From positions 310,001 to 374,000 of the forward strand of contig JAOZSQ010000001.1 of the NCBI GenBank assembly GCA_029939595.1: a stretch of 64,000 nt of DNA, given 5' to 3'. Below, in pieces: positions 18,511 to 29,000 of this stretch. Made by a program: the position numbers and the translations under genes. Source of the stretch: EX4572-165 sp002254885 (lineage in GTDB: Archaea; Thermoplasmatota; E2; DHVEG-1). The notes under the pieces were generated by a model. It was not told the origin of the DNA. It saw only the letters and a list, made by a program, of their open reading frames with translations, and ran no database searches. Position 1 is the stretch's first letter. Every line of letters begins with the position of its first letter.

Positions 18511-19926
18511 ATGGCAGATTTTTTAAATAAATCAGGCAAAATAGTAACTTTTACTCAAGCACAAGAAGTGATGGATTTTTTGGCTGGTGTGGATAATGTT
18601 GATATGGGTTTAAAGAAAGGTATTGCTGCAAAAGCAAATCTTTCAGTTGACAATGAAAAAGCTCTTTTATTAACAGGTAACAAAGATATTGCAACAACCG
18701 TTTTGACAAGATTGTTTGGTGCCGGTGGTACAAGAGAAAATGGTGATGTCGTTGCTGATACTGGTGACGAAGCATTATTTGTTGATTTTTATGGTTCAGT
18801 ATTCAAAAAAGGCGATGCAAAAGAATTGGATGCTAAACGATTGAATGCAATGGAATATGAGAAATTTGGATTTAAATATTTGGATGGTGATGGTAATGTA
18901 CTTCCAGAATTTAAAGTGATCCAATTGTTAGAAGGTGGTCAAGAAGGCGATGAAAAAGTTGCTGGTGTAGTTGTAACTGTTTTGGATGGTGATAAAAAAC
19001 CCCAACCAGTTCTTGATCTTACTAATCCAGAATATGCAGCCGCATTGAAGCAATGGGTTGATGGGACTCCACAAACACCAACTCCAGAAGATCCAGAACA
19101 TACAGAAACCAATCTTCCAGATCCAGGTGTAACAAAATTGGTTCCAAAAATGATAAATGCCAAGTGGCAAGCAGCATTGGATGCTTGGGTTGCTTTAAGC
19201 AAACCTGCTGTAGAAGGTATCTATAATGATCCTGACGATACTAATAGTGGTTGGGCACAAGAGCCTGTTGCAGAAGTTGTTAATAATGAAGCTAACTTTG
19301 TTGCCCCAAAACAAAAAAATGAAGCAGGAGAAGATACTGTTGATGATGAACCAAAATTTGTTCCTTATGTTGAAGCAGAAGGCAATGCAGCAATTTATCA
19401 AAAAGAAACTTTGGATTTTACAGTTGATAATAGACTTTCATTGGTACATTTAGCCGGTTTGATGTGTGTTAAATCAACATCAGGCGAAACTAAAGCCGAA
19501 TTATTGAAACAAGTTGAAACTATGATTCTTCAAAATCCTAAATCACCAAAAGAATATGTTGAGCCTTATTTGAAGTGTGGTGATGCCGATTTGGAAGCTT
19601 TGTCATTAGTTCATCCGAATACAAGCACTCCTTCAATTTATGAGTATGTAATGACAGATGATTCTTGCACTCAAGAATATAAATTGAAGATGATTGAAAA
19701 AGTTGAGCAACCAGCTAACTTTAAAGAAACAGCAGTTGTTATGAAACATTTCTTAACTCTTCCAAGTTCAGTTGATGGTACTCCGGTCCCTGCTAATAAG
19801 GAATTGAAGAAAGAAACTTTTAAGCAATTGGTTGACTGTGGCGCAACTACATTAAATGCTGAATTGGGCGAATATACGCTTGATGAAGCTACTGTAGATG
19901 CTCTTATCGCAGAATTTGTTGTTTAA
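18511..19926 (+). CDS. Unknown acidic virion-block protein (471 aa)
   Basis: No family is recognised. The protein starts MADFLNKSGKIVTFTQAQEV, is Ala/Glu/Asp/Val-rich, holds a Pro/Thr/Glu-rich stretch near residues 185-205 that looks like a linker, and has a helical C-terminal half. Its codons are richer in G and C than in neighbouring fibre genes, as is often so for highly expressed structural proteins. An AGGAGA ribosome site and a strong terminator just after it mark the end of a transcript. An abundant structural protein is plausible. Confidence 0.5.
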   Translation: MADFLNKSGKIVTFTQAQEVMDFLAGVDNVDMGLKKGIAAKANLSVDNEKALLLTGNKDIATTVLTRLFGAGGTRENGDVVADTGDEALFVDFYGSVFKKGDAKELDAKRLNAMEYEKFGFKYLDGDGNVLPEFKVIQLLEGGQEGDEKVAGVVVTVLDGDKKPQPVLDLTNPEYAAALKQWVDGTPQTPTPEDPEHTETNLPDPGVTKLVPKMINAKWQAALDAWVALSKPAVEGIYNDPDDTNSGWAQEPVAEVVNNEANFVAPKQKNEAGEDTVDDEPKFVPYVEAEGNAAIYQKETLDFTVDNRLSLVHLAGLMCVKSTSGETKAELLKQVETMILQNPKSPKEYVEPYLKCGDADLEALSLVHPNTSTPSIYEYVMTDDSCTQEYKLKMIEKVEQPANFKETAVVMKHFLTLPSSVDGTPVPANKELKKETFKQLVDCGATTLNAELGEYTLDEATVDALIAEFVV

Positions 19927-19944
19927 AAAAAACGATGCTTTCCA

Positions 19945-19969
19945 GGGAAGTTATTCTAACTTCCCTTTT
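19945..19969 (+). terminator. Rho-independent terminator
   Basis: A perfect 9-bp stem (GGGAAGTTA / TAACTTCCC) with a 3-base loop is followed by TTTT, 18 bases after the stop of the 471-residue gene. It separates that transcript from the giant-fibre gene, which has its own late promoter motif. Confidence 0.85.
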
Positions 19970-19992
19970 CCACAATATCTTTCTCCTAAAAT

Positions 19993-20000
19993 TATAAATA
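19993..20000 (+). promoter_or_regulatory. T4-type late promoter motif TATAAATA
   Basis: Exact TATAAATA between the terminator and the giant-fibre gene, about 44 bases before the ATG. Its place directly after a terminator makes it one of the most convincing copies in the window. Confidence 0.65.
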
Positions 20001-20043
20001 AAGTAAATATAAGTTTTTTTAATTTTAAAGGAGAAGGTATATC

Positions 20044-23000
20044 ATGATTTATGTAAATCCTAAGATTTTAACAGCCAATAAGCGTTTAAAATTGGTTCCA
20101 GAAGGTCAGATTGTTTCAATTGACCCATATCAATCTTTCAAAATTGTTAATACTACCATTAGTATTAATAAATTTAAAGGACAAACAGAATTTTCAATCT
20201 TTTCAACTCCTGATAAAATATACCATCTGCGCTTTAGTTTCAAAGGTGAACGAGTAAATAATTTTAAACCGGATATGATGTCATTTTATATGGTTGATGT
20301 AGAGACTGTTGGATACGTTGGTAGCCAAACAGAAGATCAGATGGCTAGTAGATATGATGATATGTTATTTGGACGAGTTAAAGTGAATGCTGATGGAAAT
20401 ATTAGTGTTGAAGAAATAGAAAATAAAGGGGATGTCAGTGTTGAAGGTAATTTTGGTGTTGAAGGAACAAAAACAGAGATAAGCACTAGAGATTTAAAGG
20501 TTACAGATAATATAATTGAATTGAATTTGGGCGATCCAGGTACGATGTCAGGATCAGATCCAGCAGGGGCTTCTAATAGGTACACAGGTATCTCAATTAA
20601 TAGGGGCAATTTGCCGCCTTATTTAATTCAGTTTGACGAAAATGACGATTTTTTGAAATCAGGTGAGGAATATAGATTACAATCAATAGCTCATAGAGAA
20701 GAAAATCCAAAAGAAAATTCATTGCCCGTTTGGGATTCTTTGCAAAAGAAATATGTCACAACGGAACAGTTAATTTGGAATAATGATACTCTTTCAGTTG
20801 TTTTAGGAAATATTCAAGTTAATACTAAAGATGTGGCTCTTATTCAGAATAGAGGTGAATTGGTTGATGGGAGTGTTGTTTTTTGGGAAAATGATAAGCT
20901 CATTCAAAGTTCTAATATTAAATGGAAAAATGATACTCTTCTTATTTTGAAAGGTAGAGTAGATAATGTTAGAATTGCACCGATGATAGATGTTCCAACT
21001 AAAGGTTCAATATTATTTTGGGATGGTGATAAAACATTAATTCAAGAAAGAGAAGCAAATACTTATATTTTTTATGATGATTCAAAAGTGCTTCATATTG
21101 GTGGAAATTTAAAATTAAATCAAAGACAAGTATCAGTTAAATCGGATGGTGTTGCTGATGGTGTAATGCCATATTGGAAAAATATTGCTGATGATGCGAA
21201 TAAAGGTCATTATGAAGAATCAAATGTAACTTGGAAAGAGGTTGCTAAAACTCTTGAAATAGTTGGAGATACTAGAATTAAATTAAATGATCTTGCTCCT
21301 ATGTCAAGAGTAGCTGTGAGAGATAATGATTTAACTCAAGGAGGAATTGCTTTCTATAATTCTACCAATCAAAGATATACTGATAATCCAAATACATTTA
21401 ATTGGGATGAATCTGGTAAGCGTTTAGGTATTAATCAAAAAACTCCTCAAGATGATGTTCATGTCGGAAATGCCGACACAGCATCACATTATATTTCTAT
21501 AGAAAACAATCAAAAAAGATGGAGAATAGGTTTATTAGGTAAAGATCTGTTAATAAAATATGTGGTTGATCCTCTTGATTTAAGTAAAGATGAAGCTGGA
21601 TTTCAACTTATACCTTCAGATTTGGATGCAAATAAACCTGGATTGGCAAAGGTTGGTGGTAAACAAATAGCAAGAGTTGCGGATACATTATATCGTGGTG
21701 GAATTCCATATTGGGATGATGATGGTGATAAACAGTTTTATCAAAATACAATGCTTTTTGCTTGGGATGATTCAACCGATTCTTTAAATGTAACCGGTCA
21801 TCAAATTAACAAATCAGATTGGAATATTGGTTATAATAAAGATAAATCTGAAGATCTTAAAATTTCTTTTTATCCCAACCAAAGTAGCGGTCAAGTTCAT
21901 GCCAGTATCAAAAGTATGACAACTGGTGATTTGGAAATTGAAAATCAAAAAGGTTCAACTTATATCATGGGGTCCGAGATTGTATTAGGACAAACAGGTA
22001 GAGTACCCCAATTGACTGTTAATGGTGATGGTATTCAGACTAATAAATTGGTTGTTGAAGAATATTTTCAAATCAAAAAAGATACTCATACTTTCCAAGT
22101 TGTGAGAGTGGATACAGGAACTAGATTTGAAAATTTAGATCCGGCTCATCATATTAAATTAAACAATGCAACTGATGTTAATAAAATATTGGGTATTTTT
22201 AATGATAACAAAATATGGGAACTTGAAACTGGTGATTCTGGTGATTTGTTGATTAAAAGAAATGTTGTTGGTTCTAAAGTAAGAGTCAAAGGTGAAATTG
22301 TTGTAACCAGACCGGATGATATGACAACATTTTGTATTCCATTTTGGAAGCAGGATTTGGGTTCTAATGGTCAATATAGCCAATCTGATAATCTTACCTG
22401 GAAAGATAATACATTAATAGCAGGTAATGCGAAAATAATAGCTGGAGTAAATAATGATCAGGTTGCAACCAGACAAGATAAACTTCAAGTAGGTGGAATT
22501 CCATTTGCTCAAGTTAATAGTACACTTGTTGATGAAAAAGTGGTTGGAACTGTAAAATATCTTGAGTCTCCTGATTTTGTGTGGAATGTAAGTAAAACAC
22601 AATTAGAAGCTAAAAATATAAAATTAGTTGATAGATCTTCTGGTGTGGTTGAAAGACAAGTTGCAGCTATGAAGGATACTTTTGAAAAGGGAACTGTTCC
22701 ATTTTGGGATTTTGATAATAAAATTTTGATAGAAAATCCTAGTTTCAAATGGAATAATATAGATGAAAAATTAGAAATCCAAAAACATCTTTATGTTAAA
22801 GAAAAATCCACTTTAGAAACCGATGTTTATGTGGGTAAGAAGTATGAATTGGAAAATTTAAGTAAAGTTGAAGAAAGTAAAGGTCCTATACTTGAGATAA
22901 CAAAAGCCAATTTGGGTATTGACTCATTTAAAGATAAAGAATTTTATGTTGATATTCAAAGTGATTCTTTAACCAAAGAGTTTAAGTTAGTAGAAATTGA

Positions 23001-26000
23001 AAGTAAAGAAATTACTGAATCTTCGGTTGGTCATGTAGAAATAGGAGGAATTAAATTTAATGTTGCTGGTGATACGGGTTATGATAGTAATGGTTATGTG
23101 GTTGAAGTTAAAAATATAGAACCATCCAGGCAGTCATATCTTGATTTTGGATTAAATATTAAATTTGAAGTTTCAGAAGATTATATAGTTGGACAACTAG
23201 GAGATAATATAGCAGTTAATGTTGTAAGGCACCCTGAAAATGTTGGTAAGAAAGCATGGATGAATATTGGTAAATTCAAATTTGAAGCAGACAAATATGG
23301 TGATGAAGGTAATGCTTTTGGTGTTAGACTTAGAGATGAAATAATTGAAAAGAAAGCAAAAATAAAAATTGGTACTGGTTCAGGTTGGGAACTTGAGTCA
23401 AAATTAGATGGTGATTTAGGAAATATAACAAAAGTAACATTGAAAGATAGTGATAATGATGCTCCAAGTGTTCATATAAGAGATACGAATACTTTGGTAT
23501 TAGATTTTGGAAAAGATCCTAATACTTTTGATAAATCAAATTTTACAGATAATGCATTGTTTAAGTTGCTTGGTGATCCTTCAGCAATCTTGGCACGAAC
23601 CGATTTAACTGAAACTTATCATAGAACAAGTGGTGGTGATAATTCAATTGGTGAAGCAGAAGCTTTTGTTGAAATTGGTTCAGCTAAATTTACAGCCGAT
23701 GCGAAAGGTGCTGATGGTAACGATTTATATGTAATTGTTAAAGATGAAACAGCCACAACAGCAAATAAAGCTGTTAAACAAACTGGACATGATTTGGAAT
23801 TGAGTTTTGGAACCGGTGCGGATCAGAATATTTTCAAAGTTAGTGAATTACAATCTTTAACCCATTTTAATGTTGCCGTAGTACCGATATCAGAAATTAT
23901 TAATACTATAGTGGATGATACTGGTAGTATTTTTGGTGGAATTCGTATTTCTACTAAATCAGGAACGGGTGTAGTTGATGTTAAGAAGGGAACAACAAAA
24001 TCAATAGTTCAAGATTCTATTAGTGCATTAACAATCAGTTTAGCAGGGGGTGAGTATTCATATACCGATCTTAGTGCTGCTTGTGCTGAAACAGATTACA
24101 CGGTTACTGCACTTCCACTATCTTCAACGGGATTAGCTGGAATCTATCCAGCCAATGGAGATATTGGTACTTGGCGTTTCACTGGTGATCCAAAAAATAG
24201 AATTGATGTAAAACATACAGTTGATGCAGTTCAAAAAGCTTCCGAAGTTTATTTATTGGTGATTGAATTGGATACTGGTAAAGATCTGTCCTTTAGTGAA
24301 TTGTCAGAGTTAAAAGACTTCAATAATAATAGCATTATAGGAGCCATTCCAAAAGATACTCCTTTACAAGATGCTGAGATCGGAACTGGTCAAATTATTG
24401 GTGGTCTTAAATTTACTGCGCCTCAATCAACAGATAAACTTATAATTGTGAATGGTGATACTAATTCGGCGGTTGAAACTGTGATAGAAGCTTCAACAGA
24501 TCCTAAAAGAACATTAACAGTTAATTTGGAAGGTGGCGAATATTCATATACCGATCTTACTGCTGCTTGTTTAGTAAATGATTATACTGTTACTGCGCTT
24601 CCACTACCTTCAACGGGATTAGCAGGAACTCATCTTGCTAGTGGAGATATTGGTAAGTGGCGTTTCTCAGGAGATGTAAAAAATAGAATTGATGTTAAAC
24701 ACACAACAAATGCTACTCAGGCAATGACTGAGTTGAATTTATTGGTAGTTGAATTGGATTCTGGACAAGATTTATTTTCCAGTGATTTATCAGATTTATC
24801 AATTTTTAATATAGAGATTGTAGGAGCTATCCCAAAAGATACAACTCCACAAGATGCTGAAATTGGAACTGGTCAGATCATTGGAGATCTCAAGTTTACT
24901 GCGCCTCAATTAACAGATAAACTTATAATTGTGAATGGTGATACTAATTCGGCTGTTGAAACAGTGATAGCAGCAGTGAACGATTCTACTAGAACATTGA
25001 CAGTTAATTTGGAAAGTGGTGAGTATTCATATGCCGATCTTGCTGCTGTTTGTTCAGCAAACGATTATACTGTTACTGCTCTTCCATTACCTTCAACGGG
25101 ATTAGCAGGAAGTCAGTTTGTTGGTGCGGATCTCACTCTTGATAAATGGACTATTGCATCGGCTGCTGGTAATAGAGTTGATGTTAAACATACAGCGGAT
25201 GCAACTCAGGCAATGAATGAATTAAATTCATTGGTAATAGAAATGGATTCGGACCTGTTTTCTAGTGAAATGACAGGATTGACAGCGTTTACTATAGAGG
25301 TCATTAGAGATATTCCAACTAATACTATTCCTCAAAACGCAACTGATATTTCAGGTGGTCAAATTATTGGAAATCTCAAATTTACGTCAGCTACTAAAAC
25401 ACTTGAAATAGTAACTAAAGCAAGGGGTAATACATTAGGACTTAAAGATGGAGATGATACTGTGATATTTCTTAGTTTAACAGGAGATCCAGGAATTTTT
25501 AATTTGGGTCCAGGAGAAATAGACGGTCTTACCATAGAAGGTTTTATGAGTCCGGTTTCTCAAGCTGAAAGAACATTTGATGATGTTGCCGGATTGGTTT
25601 TTGGTAGTGTTAAAATCATTCCAACTTCTGCGAATGACAAGATTGAGATTAAACAACCAGGAACCAAAAAAGTAACTGAATCAAAGATTTTGGATATTGA
25701 AACAGGAAATGACCCAATTCCTTATGGAACCTTTACACCAACATCTTTTACTATAACTCCACTTCCTATTACCGATGCATTGGCTGAAATGGTGATTGGA
25801 ACAGGTGTTGAATCTGGTGGTATGAAGATAACTTCATTAGAAACGGATGATAGGATAGTGATTAATACAGATGGAACTAAAGGGGCTGTACAGACAGTTG
25901 AAAATATTAATACCCCAAAAAGGGATGTTTTGACTATCACTCTTGATGGTGCAACCGATTTGGCTTATGCGGAATTGAGTTTGAATGAGTTTAGTGTAGA

Positions 26001-29000
26001 TGGTATTATTCCTGCTGCAACGGTTCAAGCTGAACGAACATTTGATGATATTGCCGGATTGGTTTTTGGTAGTGTTAAAATCATTCCAACCGCTACTACT
26101 GACAAAATTGAGATTAAACAACCAGGAACCAAAAAAGTAGCCGAATCCAAGATTTTGGAAATTGAAACAGGAACCAATCCAATAGCTTTTGGAGACTTTA
26201 CACCGGCATCTTTTACTATAACTCCACTTCCTGTTACCGATGCATTGGCTGAAATGGTGATTGGATTGGGCATTGAATCTGGTGGTATGAAGATAACTTC
26301 ATTAGAAACGGATGATAGGATAGTGATTAATACAGATGGAACTAAAGGGGCTGTACAGACAGTTGAAAATATTAATACCCCAAAAAGGGATGTTTTGACT
26401 ATCACTCTTGATGGTGCAACCGATTTGGCTTATGCGGAATTGAGTTTGAATGAGTTTAGTGTAGATGGTATTATTCCTGCTAATACTCGTCAAACCGAGA
26501 TGGCGTTTGGTGATGGATTTGGATTGAATATTGGCGGGATTAATATTGGTCAGGCAGGGGATGAAACTGATAGAATTGAGATTAAATCAGGAACTAAAAA
26601 TATTTCAGAATTAAAAGTGTTGATTATTGAAACAGGAAACGATCCAATTCCTTATGGATTTATATCTCCATCCTTTACAATAACCCCTTTTCCACTTACT
26701 TCAGTTTTGGCTGAGAAACCCATCGGGACAGGTATTGAGTCTGAAGGAATCAAAATAACTTCACCAGAAACCGATGATAAAATAACAATTGAGGCGGGAG
26801 GAATTAAGGGGGCTGTTCAAACAATAAGTGATTATAGGTTGTTAATTGATTTGGGAGCCGTTGATGGAACGTATTCATTAACAGATTTACAGGTAGATTA
26901 TACAAATGCTTTTGTTGAAGAAAAAGATAGGGCTTTTGTTTTTGCTGAAAGAGGTATTACCGTTCCAACCAATTCATATTTGAATATAGATGTACCTGTT
27001 AATGTTGAGACATTTGCAGATATGGGTTATGAGTTTACTAAGAAAACAAGTGATCCTGATGATTACCGTGTTTTAATTTCATTGTTAACACAATCATCTA
27101 TTAAAGCTTATGGTGGAAATTATGTGGAGTTTGTATTTAGAAATAATAATCCAATTCCCGTATCTTATGTAGATCCAACTAATGCGGAGTTATTGGCTGA
27201 TCCTAATGTTAGCAATTATATTGAAAGTGAGGATATGCCGTTTATAGTATCCGGTACTGAAATTGTTAAGGAAGCTGCTACTTCAAATACAACAGATGAT
27301 GAAGCTGGTAAATATGTATTGGGACACGCAAATGTATATATTCAAGGGACTGCTGGAACAAAATCTTCAGTTGTTGTCAACGGAATTACTTTTGAGAGCA
27401 AATTTGCAGGTAAAGATCAAGATGGATTAAAAATTGAGATTTTTGAATCAGAGAATGGTGTTGTAGGAGTTACTGAAAATGCAGGGATACTTTCAATTGA
27501 TTTAGGAACTGTTGGAGAGATTACACATGGCGAGTTAACAATAGCAACTTCTGAATTTACGTTAAAAACTTTTGGGTCTACTGACGCAAAATTAACTAAA
27601 GCAGATATTAATAAAAAGCAATTGGTTGTTGTTTCAGAAGATTTGGGTATAACAGCGATTCCAGAGGGATCAGTTATCTACACAAAACCTTACAATATTG
27701 ATATCTATGTCGGAGAGGCTAATATAACAGCATTAACAGATAATAATTTTGGTGTTAATTTTAATGCAGTAGTTAATGGTGATAAACAAAGGATTAATTT
27801 AACTGTATTGGGAACTGGAGATGCGTTAAGAAAACCAGATAATCTTGATCCTCCATATAAAATGTTGGGTGTTGACAGCGATAAAATAGGGGTTACAGAA
27901 AATGATACTCGTTGGGTAAAAGAAATTGTAACTGACCAAGAAGGTAAAGAAGTAAGAAGTCTTGAAATTGATATGGGTATTGCTGGATTGGAAACGATAC
28001 AACATGTTGATGGTGATTCTTCAAAAGCCAGAATTATATCGCCTGAAATGACGTTAGAAGATTTGAAGCAGTTATATAAAGATGATGGTGGAATAGTATT
28101 TGAGATAGATGGTGATTCTGGAACCAAATTAAGTGTCAGTTTTGTTGATGAGATTCAGCCGTTGTTTACCGGTGGAGGATTTAATGGAATAAGTTATCAA
28201 AGTGTTGAGGAAGAAGAGAAGAAATTATTAATTTATTTAAGTGGTGGTTCCATTAACAAAACATCTTTAGATGGTAAATGGAGTGGAATTACAAACTTTG
28301 TTATTGTTGGTTCTGGTGAGCTAACTCAAGACCATTTGGGTATATATCATACTTTGGGAGGACTTACTGTTAGTTCTCCAACCACAGTTGATTTTCCAGT
28401 TGGAATTAGTGAAGTTACATGTGCTGCTGGTTCACATAGATTTGGTTATAAGGTAAAGACCGACAATGTTAGTAAATTGGCATTATATCCTGTATTCAGT
28501 AATGATATCAGAGCATTTACTATTCAAAAATTAAGATTATTGGAAAAGGGTTATTTTGAAGTCGGGAATAAATTGATTGTTGGCGTAGATGGAAATGTTG
28601 GTGTGGTTTGTAGAACTCCTCAAACAACCATGCAATTGGGAGAAGGTGGTAATGATAATTTATTTATCACAATTGATGGCAAAGAAAAATGGATATTCGG
28701 TGTTAATAAAATTGAAGGTAATTTTTTATTGATGAGAGATGAGAAAAAGAGAATTGAATTGGACAAACATAATATCGCATTGAGAGTTTTTGGTGATGCT
28801 GCTACTGGAACCCCAGGAAAATTGATGATGTATGATTATGACGATTTGGCTGCTGGATTAATATTAGATATTGATAAAGTTTCAGGTAAATTAAATGGTA
28901 AGAATATTTTATCAAGACCTGATAAATTGGCAAATGGTAGTATTGCTTTTTGGGATGATAGTTTAAGTAATGCTGGACAATATCAGGGGTCCGATAAATT

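Noticed and set aside
25722..26493. Several minus-strand ORFs over the giant-fibre repeats
   Set aside because: They appear in duplicate because the plus-strand repeat is duplicated; composition is that of antisense shadows.
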